Source: Pseudomonas alkylphenolica
GTDB lineage: Bacteria > Pseudomonadota > Gammaproteobacteria > Pseudomonadales > Pseudomonadaceae
Reading direction: 5' to 3'
Assembly: GCF_004025535.1 (NCBI RefSeq)
Contig: NZ_QJRG01000049.1
Location: forward strand, 445,517 to 509,516
DNA length: 64,000 nucleotides
The notes beneath the pieces were generated by a model that was given only the letters and a program-made list of their open reading frames with translations, ran no database searches and was not told the origin of the DNA. The translations under genes were made by a program, and so were the position numbers. Positions 39,246 to 47,128 of the stretch are shown piece after piece. Position 1 is the first letter of the stretch, and each line of letters opens with the position of its first letter.

Positions 39246-40295
39246 ATGCAACCTGTTTTTCGTCTTGTCGCCGATGGCACGGACATCACCACGCTAATCA
39301 ATGATCGCCTGTTGAGCCTGCGGACCTCAGATAAGCCTGGCATGGAGTCGGATGAGTTCGAGTTGCGTATTGATGACCGTGATCAGGCGGTGGCACTGCC
39401 CGGGCGCGGTGCACAGATTGAGGTGTATCTGGGCTATGCGGGTCAGTCGCTGACACGATTGGGCCGATATACCGTTGATGAGGTCGAGTTGTCAGGGCCG
39501 CCTGATACGCTGGTGATGCGTGGCAAGGCCAGCGATATGCGTGGCAGCGGTAAGACCACCCGTAGTGGCAGTTGGGAAGGCGTGCCGCTGCAGCAGATTG
39601 TCCGCGACCTTGCTGCCCGCAACGGCTGGCAGCCGGAATGTCCGGTGGCCACCAAAGTGCCGCGTGTCGATCAGTTCAGCGAGTCGGATTTCAACTTCAT
39701 CACCCGTCTGGCCAAACAGTACGACTGCACTGCCAAGGTCGGTGACGGCAAGTTGCTGGTTCTGCCACGTCAAGGAGGGCAAAGCGCCAGTGGCAAAGCC
39801 CTCGGGACTGTCACCATCACCCGGCGGGACGTCAGTCGCTACCAATTCCGCTTCAGCGATAAGACCACCCACAAGTCCGTGCAGACCAAGCATCAGGACA
39901 AGAAGTCGGGTGCGCTGCAGGTGGTCGACCTGCAGAACGACGAATCCCCCGATGGCCTGCCGCCAGTGCATACCGACCGGCATATCTACCCGAACAAGTC
40001 CGCTGCCCAGCAGGCGGCCAAGGCGCGTTTGGCCGCGTTCAATCGCAGCACCGCCGGTGTTCGGCTGGAAATGGTTGGTCGGACAGACCTGTTTGCCGAG
40101 CGCATGATCAACGCCCAGGGCTTCAAGGTTGGGCTTGATGGTGAGTACCTGGTGGACTCCGTCGAGCAAGTGTTTACCGCGTCCGGCTGGAGCACCACGG
40201 TCGAGTGCAACGGCGGCAAAAAAGGCAAGGCCAAGGCGAAAGGCAAGTCGAAAAAGACCCCGCAGCAGCTCAAGACCGTACAGCTAAATCCCTAA
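39246..40295 (+). CDS. Tail protein D / baseplate hub (P2 gpD type)
   Basis: A 349-aa homologue of P2 gpD (387 aa), the hub to which the V spike attaches, structurally like T4 gp27. Segments seen are ITTLINDRLLSLRTSDKPGMESDEFEL, GYAGQSLTRLGRYTVDEVELSG and FNFITRLAKQYDCTAKV. The C-terminus is a Lys-rich tail (KKGKAKAKGKSKK). Start ATG at 39246 with CTGGAG upstream. Confidence 0.92.
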   Translation: MQPVFRLVADGTDITTLINDRLLSLRTSDKPGMESDEFELRIDDRDQAVALPGRGAQIEVYLGYAGQSLTRLGRYTVDEVELSGPPDTLVMRGKASDMRGSGKTTRSGSWEGVPLQQIVRDLAARNGWQPECPVATKVPRVDQFSESDFNFITRLAKQYDCTAKVGDGKLLVLPRQGGQSASGKALGTVTITRRDVSRYQFRFSDKTTHKSVQTKHQDKKSGALQVVDLQNDESPDGLPPVHTDRHIYPNKSAAQQAAKARLAAFNRSTAGVRLEMVGRTDLFAERMINAQGFKVGLDGEYLVDSVEQVFTASGWSTTVECNGGKKGKAKAKGKSKKTPQQLKTVQLNP

Positions 40296-40326
40296 CGGCC
40301 CCAGCGGCCACCACTGGAGAACCCCT

Positions 40327-40878
40327 ATGCCTATCACTGCGCAGCAGCTGCTGCAGATTCTTCCCAACGCCAGCACGAAAGCTGGCGTTTTTGTTCCTGG
40401 TCTCAACGCCTGCATGGGCAAGTACGCCATCATTACCCGCCTGCGCATGGCTGCTTTTATCGCCCAGATCGGTCACGAATCGGGCCAGCTCCGTTACGTC
40501 CGTGAGCTGGGTGGCGATGCTTACCTTGCCAAATACGACACGGGCAAGCACGCCCAGCGTCTGGGTAACACCCCGGCAGCCGACGGCGATGGGCAGAAGT
40601 ATCGCGGACGGGGCCTGATTCAGGTGACCGGGCGTGACAACTATGAGGCCTGCAGCGAAGCCTTGTTCGGCGATAGCCGTTTGCTTGCCACCCCTGAGCT
40701 GCTCGAGCAGCCGGTGTACGCCTCGCTGTCGGCGGGGTGGTACTGGCATCGCGCAGGCCTCAACAAGTTGGCCGACAGCGGCGACTTTCTCGCTATCACC
40801 AAGAAAATCAACGGTGGCACTAACGGCTTGGAAGATCGCGAGGCCCTCTACAAGCGAGCGCTTGAGGTGCTGCAGTGA
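40327..40878 (+). CDS. Endolysin, glycoside hydrolase family 19 (chitinase-like)
   Basis: A 183-aa peptidoglycan hydrolase of the GH19 lysozyme group. The catalytic Glu51 is in AQIGHESGQLRYVREL and a second acid is Glu60. The YRGRGLIQVTGRDNY and ASLSAGWYWHRAGLN motifs are typical. There is no signal peptide, so export depends on the holin, which is encoded 21 kb upstream. It overlaps the Rz-like gene by 4 bp. Confidence 0.92.
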   Translation: MPITAQQLLQILPNASTKAGVFVPGLNACMGKYAIITRLRMAAFIAQIGHESGQLRYVRELGGDAYLAKYDTGKHAQRLGNTPAADGDGQKYRGRGLIQVTGRDNYEACSEALFGDSRLLATPELLEQPVYASLSAGWYWHRAGLNKLADSGDFLAITKKINGGTNGLEDREALYKRALEVLQ

Positions 40879-41390
40879 AGGCCCTGAATTGGCAGGCGCC
40901 GGTGCTGGCATTGCTGCTGGGCCTCGCTCTGGGTGGCTGGGTCGCCTGGCAATGGCAGGCGAACAGCTACGGTAGGACGCTGGCCGACCAGGCGGCTGAC
41001 CATCAGAAGGAACGAGAGGTTGCCGCTACCGCCGCGATCGATCGGATCGAGCAGGAGCAGATCCAGCGCCGATCGCTGGAGGATCGCCTGCAGGCGAATG
41101 ATCAAACCCATTATCAGGAGTTGCGCGATGCTCAACAATCTCAAGCCCGCTTGCGTGACCGCCTTGCTACTGCTGATCTGCGGCTGTCAGTCCTACTCGA
41201 CAGCACCGCCCCGGGTAGTGGCTGTGGGGTGCCAACCACCACCGACAGCAGCGGCATGGTTCATGGAGCCCTACGAGGCAACATTGACTCAGCGCATGCT
41301 CGACGAATTGTCAGCATCACCGATTACGGCGATCAAGGATTGATTGCCCTTAAGGCCTGTCAGGCCTACGTGCGAACAATCGCGCGGTGA
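40875..41390 (+). CDS. i-spanin (Rz-like)
   Basis: A 171-aa inner-membrane spanin. One N-terminal membrane anchor (VLALLLGLALGGWVAW, residues about 8-26) is followed by a long periplasmic coiled coil rich in Gln, Glu and Arg (about 30-105). It couples with Rz1 to fuse inner and outer membranes in the last step of lysis. The Rz1 gene is embedded in its 3' half. Confidence 0.85.
   Translation: MKALNWQAPVLALLLGLALGGWVAWQWQANSYGRTLADQAADHQKEREVAATAAIDRIEQEQIQRRSLEDRLQANDQTHYQELRDAQQSQARLRDRLATADLRLSVLLDSTAPGSGCGVPTTTDSSGMVHGALRGNIDSAHARRIVSITDYGDQGLIALKACQAYVRTIAR
41128..41343 (+). CDS. o-spanin (Rz1-like lipoprotein) nested in Rz
   Basis: A 71-aa outer-membrane lipoprotein wholly inside Rz in another frame. 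The signal peptide MLNNLKPACVTALLLL ends in a lipobox ICGC, and the mature part has Pro-rich APPRVV and PPPTAAA. TCAGGAG precedes the ATG. Lipobox, Pro content, size and embedded position are those of Rz1. Confidence 0.87.
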   Translation: MLNNLKPACVTALLLLICGCQSYSTAPPRVVAVGCQPPPTAAAWFMEPYEATLTQRMLDELSASPITAIKD

Positions 41391-41545
41391 GTTGAAAAGG
41401 AGCGGGCCGAGTGGATGCGTCAACATCCGATCGGCCCACCGAACCCGCAGACCCTTCCTGCAAGTCCAGCCGAGGCTCCTGCTCCGTGCACAAAGCGCGG
41501 CGAGCCTAACACCTGTTTATCCATACAGTAAAGACTTGCTATCAA

Positions 41546-42340
41546 ATGACGACTCCTATAATTCCCTGGATGGGTGGCAAACGCCGCCTGGCCGACCGCT
41601 TGATCCCTCTCTTTCCCCCTCATGAATGCTACGTCGAGGTCTTCGCCGGTGGTGCTGCGCTGTTCTTCATGCGTCCGCAGCCTGCGCCGGTAGAGGTGCT
41701 CAATGACCTAAATGGTGACCTGGTGACGCTCTATCGGGTGGTGCAAAACCACCTGGAGGAGTTCGTGCGCCAGTTCAAATGGGCCCTCAGCTCGCGCCAG
41801 ATTTTCGAATGGCAGAAGATGACCCGCCCTGAAACCCTCACTGACATCCAGCGCGCTGCCCGGTTCTTCTATCTGCAGCAGCACGCGTTCGGCGGCAAGG
41901 TCACTGGACAGACTTTCGGTACCGCGACAACCGGTCCGGCCATCAACCTGCTGCGCATCGAGGAGAACCTCTCAGCCGCTTGGCAGCGGCTTGCGGGGAC
42001 CTACGTTGAAAACCTCAGCTGGTTGGAATGCGCCGAGCGCTACGACCGGCCCCACACTTTCCACTACATGGACCCACCGTACTGGCAGACCGCAGGGTAC
42101 GGGGTCGATTTCCCCTTCGAGAACTACGAGCGCATGGCTGAGTTCATGCGGCGCTGCAAGGGTAAGGTGATGGTCAGCATCAACGATCACCCTGACATTC
42201 GCCGGGCGTTCGCGGGGTTCCATTTTGAGTACCTAGACATTCGCTATAGCAACACCAACCAGCGGCAAAGCAAGGCTGAGGTAACCGGTGAGTTGGTTAT
42301 CATGAACTGGGCGCCGTCCTCGCTGGGTGGGCTGTTTTAG
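41546..42340 (+). CDS. DNA adenine methyltransferase (D12 class)
   Basis: A 264-aa N6-adenine methyltransferase of the Dam/D12 class. The AdoMet motif is YVEVFAGGAALFF (about 29-41) and the catalytic DPPY is at residues 176-179. MTTPIIPWMGGKRRLA is the typical start. No restriction enzyme is adjacent, so it is an orphan phage methylase. It may protect phage DNA from host restriction or affect replication or packaging; the target site is not predictable, although GATC is common for this class. Confidence 0.92.
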   Translation: MTTPIIPWMGGKRRLADRLIPLFPPHECYVEVFAGGAALFFMRPQPAPVEVLNDLNGDLVTLYRVVQNHLEEFVRQFKWALSSRQIFEWQKMTRPETLTDIQRAARFFYLQQHAFGGKVTGQTFGTATTGPAINLLRIEENLSAAWQRLAGTYVENLSWLECAERYDRPHTFHYMDPPYWQTAGYGVDFPFENYERMAEFMRRCKGKVMVSINDHPDIRRAFAGFHFEYLDIRYSNTNQRQSKAEVTGELVIMNWAPSSLGGLF

Positions 42341-42433
42341 TTACCAAAGTAGTCCTGCCGCATAGAAATCAAGTGCGCAGTGGACGAGCCTAATGGTGTC
42401 GATGTAGGCGATTAAGATGAGTGTGCTGAGCAT
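42341..42433 (-). CDS. Possible 30-aa hydrophobic peptide
   Basis: A very short frame converging on the methyltransferase gene, beginning MLSTLILIAYIDTIRLV and ending in AAGLLW. Its hydrophobicity and length resemble small membrane toxins of type I systems, but the upstream sequence shows only a weak ribosome-binding site. Kept as a low-confidence candidate. Confidence 0.2.
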   Translation of the reverse strand: MLSTLILIAYIDTIRLVHCALDFYAAGLLW

Positions 42434-42608
42434 GTTTTTTTCTCGCAATGGTTCGGCTCCGTCTGGATTGACGATGCTGTTTTGAGTGGTGGTGAATCTG
42501 GTTAATACGTTAGTGCTTGGCTGGTAAATTCGTCAATGAGTAAAACATATTTTTGTTGTTAGTTTTTTGCGCGCCGATACAATTGAATGAGCTTGATCTT
42601 CCGTGCAG

Positions 42609-42639
42609 GCCACGTCCCGTAAGGGTTGTGGCTTTTTTT
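42609..42639 (+). terminator. Intrinsic terminator in accessory region
   Basis: GCCAC (42609-42613) and GTGGC (42628-42632) with an inner CCC/GGG pairing, followed by seven Ts. It lies in the gene-poor stretch 42434-42720 after the methyltransferase and may end the late transcript or an unannotated small RNA. An AAATCC/GGATTT inverted repeat follows at 42681-42699. Confidence 0.65.
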
Positions 42640-42720
42640 GTGCGGGCGATGGTATGTCAAAAAAAGTCGGAAAAAGTTTAAAATCCAATATTCGGATTTG
42701 AAAATAAGTTAAGTCCTGAG

Positions 42721-43055
42721 TTAGGAATTGAAAGTCATAAACTAACGCTGAACGCTAGGTTAAACCCTAGGTTAGGAATTGAAAGTCATAAACTAACACT
42801 GAACGCTAGGTTAAACCCTAGGTTAGGAATTGAAAGTCATAAACTAACGCTGAACGCTAGGTTAAACCCTAGGTTAGGAATTGAAAGTCAGAAACTAACG
42901 CCGGACGCTAGGTTAAACCCTAGGTTAGGAATTGAAAGTCAGAAACTAACGCTGAACGCTAGTTAAACCCTAGGTTAGGAATTGAAAGTCAGAAACTAAC
43001 GCTGAACGCTAGTTAAACCCTAGGTTAGGAATTGAAAGTCAGAAACTAACGCTGA
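42721..43055. repeat. 51-bp tandem repeat, seven copies (last partial)
   Basis: Unit starts (TTAGGAATTG) are at 42721, 42772, 42823, 42874, 42925, 42975 and 43025: four units of 51 bp, two of 50 bp and a partial seventh. Substitutions are few. Each full unit contains CTAGG, six bases, CCTAG and an outer CTAAC/GTTAG pair, so every copy can fold into the same stem-loop. No open frame crosses it and there are no variable spacers, so it is not a CRISPR array. The region up to 43202 holds nothing else recognisable. Confidence 0.93.
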
Positions 43056-43202
43056 TACCGAGGGTGTGGGGATCTTCAGGGGGAGGTCGTGGATTGGCTT
43101 GCGCAGCCAGCAGCGATCGGCGCCTCTGGGTCCATGAGGCTGCACGTTTGCACCGCCCGGACCGAATATTGCACCCCACAACCGTGAATGCCTCAAGACT
43201 GA

Positions 43203-43924
43203 TTAGTCTTCGAAGCATCCCTGCTCCCTTGAGTCGTCTGGCAAAAATCCCTGCCCCTGGCAGGCTCCACAATCTTCGCGTAGAGCGAACGAATCACAGC
43301 ACGCCGTACAGCACTTGAATGGCGAGTATCTCACCCGGTCCCGCAATATTCGGTACCGCGCCCAATCTTTCCCTTCGAACGCCTCTTGTGCCAAATCTAC
43401 TAGCACCCGATATGCATCAGGATCTTCTACCCCCTGAAGCGTTCTTCCGTCGACCATCCGTGCCGTTTCAATGAGGTGGAGCGTTCTGCCGTTTTGACCA
43501 ACCAGGAGCAGCCCCTTGATCACGCCAAGCTCGCCGGAAGTCCGCAGCACAATACGAAGCTGGTCCCGGTCCTGGATCACAGTGCCATCAGAGCTGAACG
43601 CGGCAGTTCGGCCTTCCTCATAGTAGTTGCCCTGTAGCCTATCCGCTGGCGCCTGCCTTCCTCTACTACGTTGTAGGTGGACGCCCGGCAATACAGCTCA
43701 TAAGCGAACTGTTCTTCAAGTCCCGCGCTATAGGCCGCTTGGGCTAGTTCCCTTAGGTCGTGTTGCTCCAATGGTTCGAACAAGCCAAGTGCCTCCAGAT
43801 CTGCAGTGAAAATTTTCATCACCTGCAGATAGGCCTCGGGGTTACTCAGCCTCAGATGTTCGTTGTGCAGTAGTCCATTCCAGTGCGCCAGGGCTTCTGG
43901 TTTGGAAAGTGTTTTTTTGTCCAT
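43203..43924 (-). pseudogene. Frameshifted gene of unknown function with C-terminal Cys cluster
   Basis: Two overlapping frames join into one sensible protein of about 240 aa. The first runs from MDKKTLSKPEALAHWNGLL at 43924 to about STYNVVEEGRRQ. After a -1 shift near 43640-43660 the second continues as ADRLQGNYYEEGRTAAF to 43203. It ends with a zinc-finger-like KCCTACCDSF, EDCGACQGQGF cluster. A one-base deletion explains the break; no slippery heptamer is seen, so programmed shifting is unlikely. It probably belongs to the LexA-box operon. Confidence 0.6.
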
Positions 43925-43948
43925 GGGGCGATGACACCAGGCTGAAGG

Positions 43949-44149
43949 TCATTCGATCAGATTAAAGCCATCCCTGCTCTTGGGGCATTTTGTGGCGCCT
44001 CGGCAATTCTCTCCTCTCATTGGCTCGTGCCCTGGGAAGAAGATCAGGCATTCCGCTTCCAGTGTGAAAGCCAGAGCTTGGAGAGTGACGTACGAGCAGT
44101 CGCGCAGTGGTCGCTGGTAAGGGTGGGTGGCAGGTTCTCCATGAACCAC
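43949..44149 (-). CDS. Possible small Cys-containing ORF overlapping the LexA-box gene
   Basis: A 66-aa frame whose second half reads naturally (ALAFTLEAECLIFFPGHEP, then CRGATKCPKSRDGFNLIE) and ends 25 bp before the next gene. It overlaps 44044-44220 in another frame. It may be a separate gene or the true C-terminus of that gene after a frameshift. No family was recognised. Confidence 0.3.
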   Translation of the reverse strand: MVHGEPATHPYQRPLRDCSYVTLQALAFTLEAECLIFFPGHEPMRGENCRGATKCPKSRDGFNLIE

Positions 44150-44220
44150 GCGACAGCTTTGACCTGGTCCTCATCCAGGTTGAGTCGAAGTGGTTTTCGA
44201 TCGATTACATTTTGTGCCAT
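44044..44220 (-). CDS. Small SOS-controlled phage protein, unknown function
   Basis: A 58-aa protein (MAQNVIDRKPLRLNLDEDQ, AWFMENLPPTL, DHCATARTSLSKLW) starting 16 bp from a perfect LexA-type box. It is the first gene of a leftward group with 43949-44149 and the frameshifted 43203-43924. I do not recognise the family. Induction after DNA damage is inferred from the box. Confidence 0.5.
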   Translation of the reverse strand: MAQNVIDRKPLRLNLDEDQVKAVAWFMENLPPTLTSDHCATARTSLSKLWLSHWKRNA

Positions 44221-44230
44221 CGCTGGGGCC

Positions 44231-44256
44231 TTATACTGTATGCATGTACAGTATAA
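44231..44256. promoter_or_regulatory. LexA (SOS) box
   Basis: CTGTATGCATGTACAG at 44236-44251 fits the gamma-proteobacterial LexA consensus CTGT-N8-ACAG. It lies inside a longer palindrome with 10-bp arms TTATACTGTA and TACAGTATAA around TGCATG. The leftward gene at 44220 begins just beyond; the rightward gene starts 264 bp away. Confidence 0.78.
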
Positions 44257-44519
44257 GCTGTACTGACAATCAGGCAAAGGTGCGACGGTCGGTTGATGAT
44301 CTTAGGGCAAATCTCAGGCCGGATCAGGTCAATTTAGGCCTCAATGTTTTGCTGGAATGCCTCTTTTTTTGGGCTAAAGCACTCTATGGCAAGATCTGGG
44401 CGGGTGAAAATCCTTATACTTGAGAGGGGGTGAATCAGTGCGGCACAATTCACTGGTGTGCTTTTCGTTCGTAGCTGCCTGAAGAGTCCGTATACCGGCC
44501 TTTCTGACGAGAGAGAGTT

Positions 44520-45713
44520 ATGCTTGATAATATTTTATTCAAAAGCTCAGGTAGCCATGAAAAAATAATAGACGTTGGTGCTCTTGCCGAAGCGCTAATT
44601 TTTTACGGTAAAGTGCGCGTTCTCGGCGATGCGGGAATGGTGCAATATTTAGTTAGGAAAATTCCTCCTTTGATTCTGATTCGATTGATAGAGTCTGGTC
44701 GATTAGAGTTTTATTTCAATCATGATTCGCTGGCGGTTAGATCCCAACAACATTATAGGGGAGAAACTCACGAGCTTGTAAGGTTCAGTTTAGCTAATGT
44801 TTCTTATGAAGATCGGGCGGTACAAGCTTTCAGACAGGCAGTGACCTCGTCACAAGCGAAGCTCGCTGGATATAAGTTTGGACGTTTGGTAAAAAAATTC
44901 GAGCATGAGAGCTTTGGGCAAAAGCCAGTGATCGAAGCCCTTGCGGGGAGTGCCAGCACGCAAGCAGCTGTAGAGATGCTCATACGAAATCTAGCTCCTG
45001 AATACACGCAGGTCGAAAGTTATAAGTTTGATATTAATTTGCTTGGGGGGAGCAGGTTTACCGTTGATACCAATATAGATTTTTTAAAGGTCAATCAGTC
45101 CTATCATTTGAGGGTGCCGCCGAGTCATTCGACCTTGAATTCAGCGTTAATCGTTAGCCGCCTGCAAACAGCATATGCATCTGCGTTTTATGGCGCGGCG
45201 TTCGACTCAGAGGTGTTTGACAGTGCTCTTGATGCGGCCCTTGGGCTCAGTGCTTTGGAAGGTGTGTTGAAGCGAAGCGCAGCAGGATCTAAAAATGTTG
45301 GCGAGTTTGTGGAGCTAACTCTTGAAAATACCTATGCAATACGGGAAGCAGTCAATACCGGGAGAGTGGCATTTTCTGAAGTAATGGTCCTCCTGGAGTC
45401 AGCAGATAAGTTCAGGCATTGGGTAGCTGGCGTTCCCAACGATAAAGACTTGAAAAGCGCGTACTATCAAGAAGTCGTAAAAGGGTCGAAGTTCGAAAAG
45501 CTTCCTGTTAAAACGTCCAAGTGGGCAGGGTTGACCGCCGTTGGTCTCGGTTTGGATTTGCTAGGTGCCGGAGGGTTTGGAACAGCAGCAGGAGTCGCAC
45601 TGGGCGCGGCTGACACCTTTTTGTTAGAAAAATGGGCTGCAGGCTGGAAGCCCAGCCACTTTATAGAAGGTGATTTCAAGCGAGTATTTGGAGAGCGACA
45701 GGCAGCCGTCTAG
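44520..45713 (+). CDS. Unknown 397-aa accessory (cargo) protein
   Basis: No family was recognised. The protein starts MLDNILFKSSGSHEKIIDVG and is mostly helical and soluble up to about residue 335. A Gly/Ala-rich hydrophobic stretch follows (LTAVGLGLDLLGAGGFGTAAGVALG, here quoted in part as GLDLLGAGGFGTAAG), then a short polar end. GAGAGAG precedes the ATG. Its low GC against the structural genes, its own transcription unit and its place in the accessory right end suggest imported cargo. A toxin, exclusion or defence protein that engages membrane is conceivable. Confidence 0.7.
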   Translation: MLDNILFKSSGSHEKIIDVGALAEALIFYGKVRVLGDAGMVQYLVRKIPPLILIRLIESGRLEFYFNHDSLAVRSQQHYRGETHELVRFSLANVSYEDRAVQAFRQAVTSSQAKLAGYKFGRLVKKFEHESFGQKPVIEALAGSASTQAAVEMLIRNLAPEYTQVESYKFDINLLGGSRFTVDTNIDFLKVNQSYHLRVPPSHSTLNSALIVSRLQTAYASAFYGAAFDSEVFDSALDAALGLSALEGVLKRSAAGSKNVGEFVELTLENTYAIREAVNTGRVAFSEVMVLLESADKFRHWVAGVPNDKDLKSAYYQEVVKGSKFEKLPVKTSKWAGLTAVGLGLDLLGAGGFGTAAGVALGAADTFLLEKWAAGWKPSHFIEGDFKRVFGERQAAV

Positions 45714-46083
45714 CTGCACCGCCCATTTTGGCTTCAGACTGCCGCGTTGATGGTACAAAATTGATATGCGCACTCATGTAGAAGCGTTCACGCCTTGCAG
45801 ATCGAGGTCTAATCCATCATCAGCCGTGTCAGCCTGATGCGCTGATGACCCGATGCCACTCAGTTTAGGCCCTGCGATTGTGCCGACTCAGATCGGCGCG
45901 ATGGGGCAAAAATGGGGCAAATCCAGCGCCATCTTATGCCACTCAGCGCCTGTTTATGCAGAAATGCGCGCTTGCATAAACAGGCTGTACCCCCGTCGCC
46001 ACAAGGCTGTAGAGAGCTTGAGCTAAAACCCCAACACAATCGGGGTATGTATTAGGTGCCTGTCTGTCTTGAGGCGTGGAAGG
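45714..46083. other. Intergenic region with a 13-bp perfect inverted repeat
   Basis: No gene is seen in these 370 bases. GCCTGTTTATGCA (45948-45960) and TGCATAAACAGGC (45973-45985) form a perfect 13-bp stem with a 12-nt loop. Upstream, ATGGGGCAAA occurs twice (about 45900-45921), a spacing pattern like the GGTACA pair next to attR. The stretch looks like a junction or relic attachment region of an older element. Confidence 0.5.
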
Positions 46084-46473
46084 TTAAGTCGTTGTCTTTG
46101 ATATGCTGGATAGCCATGTGGCAATTTGGTCTTTGGCAAGAATAAATATTACGATTAGAAGGAGTGAATAAAGTATATTGCCAAATACGCCTGAAAGAAT
46201 TGACCAGCCGAATGACTTGGCTCCGAGTTCTCTCTTTAAGCTCTTTAGTTCGCCTTCGACATATTTCGAAAGTGTATCTTCTGCTGCTCTAACATGTGCG
46301 GCTAGGCTTGGGTTGGACAGAAGTATGGTGTTAATAGCAGCAGGTGTTAAATTTGGGTCCTGTGCTAAGGTCTCATATTGTTGGCTATAGACGCTGAATG
46401 CTAGGTCGCGGGCGCAAGCATTAATTTTGTTTTTAGTGCAGTGCTGCTCGATAATTTCGTATGGCGTCGGCAT
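46084..46473 (-). CDS. Small protein with C-terminal membrane anchor, second gene of cargo pair
   Basis: A 129-aa protein with a soluble helical N-terminal part (MPTPYEIIEQHCTKNKINAC, coiled EDTLSKYVEGELKSLKREL) and one C-terminal hydrophobic segment (VFGNILYSLLLIVIFILA, about 98-118). It is a tail-anchored type of topology. The ATG shares a base with the stop of the upstream gene (TAATG), so the two are coupled. Unknown function; AT-rich compared with the phage core genes. Confidence 0.6.
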   Translation of the reverse strand: MPTPYEIIEQHCTKNKINACARDLAFSVYSQQYETLAQDPNLTPAAINTILLSNPSLAAHVRAAEDTLSKYVEGELKSLKRELGAKSFGWSILSGVFGNILYSLLLIVIFILAKDQIATWLSSISKTTT

Positions 46474-46949
46474 TATACGTCCTCCGACTGGCTGGGTGAG
46501 GAGCGTCGCCAATCCCGCGCAAGTCTGTCTAGTTGGATGTATAGAGCTGGTGCAGTGCCTTCGCTTCTTGACACATAAACAAGTTTAACTACCGCGAAAT
46601 AAAATTTTGGAAGTGCCTCGCCAAGACGCTCGTAAGCTAGTCGCTCATCATAAACGCCGGCACGGATACCAATAGCTAAATTTTCAAAGTAGTCTAATGC
46701 GCCAAAGATTTTCCCGAAGTTATCATCAAGTAGGTCGTCGCTTGGCCTAAACTCATGCCACAAAACTGTTGAGAGAATATCTGTAATGTGCTCAGGGACT
46801 TGGATCGCAGTAAGGGTTCGCTGGACCCTTAAAGCTCTATTTTCAAGTTCGTAAGACCGCCCCATGCGCATTAGGATCATTGCGATCATAAATGTACCCA
46901 AAGCGGCCATCGCGCTAAGGGCAAAACTCGTTGCGTCATAATAATTCAT
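46473..46949 (-). CDS. Membrane protein, DUF4760-like, first gene of cargo pair
   Basis: A 158-aa protein with one N-terminal membrane segment (LSAMAALGTFMIAMILM) and a cytoplasmic helical domain (FGALDYFENLAIGIRAGVYDERLAYERL) that resembles DUF4760 proteins. The start at 46949 (MNYYDATSF) is preferred over an open extension to 47024. It forms a two-gene unit with 46084-46473 at the extreme right end of the prophage, a usual place for superinfection-exclusion or defence cargo. Role unknown. Confidence 0.62.
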   Translation of the reverse strand: MNYYDATSFALSAMAALGTFMIAMILMRMGRSYELENRALRVQRTLTAIQVPEHITDILSTVLWHEFRPSDDLLDDNFGKIFGALDYFENLAIGIRAGVYDERLAYERLGEALPKFYFAVVKLVYVSRSEGTAPALYIQLDRLARDWRRSSPSQSEDV

Positions 46950-47128
46950 CAGCAGTCCTTGTTGTATGTAAAGGCGGGTTACGCGGCGGGATGATAGCAA
47001 AGCGATGCTGGTATTGGGATGCAATCAGTGAATTCAATGAGTTATGTGAGGGCGCCTAAGATGTGCATTGGAAATCGATGGGTAGGACGAAAGGGAGTCT
47101 GGGTTTGAGTGAGGATCATAGGGTGGGT

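Noticed and set aside
41415..41531. 38-aa ORF MRQHPIGPPNPQTLPASPAE after Rz
   Set aside because: The AGGAG lies too far upstream and no conserved feature is visible; it may be an out-of-frame continuation of the Rz end, not a separate gene.
42721..43055. CRISPR array
   Set aside because: The whole 50-51 bp unit is conserved; there are no constant repeats separated by unique spacers and no cas genes.
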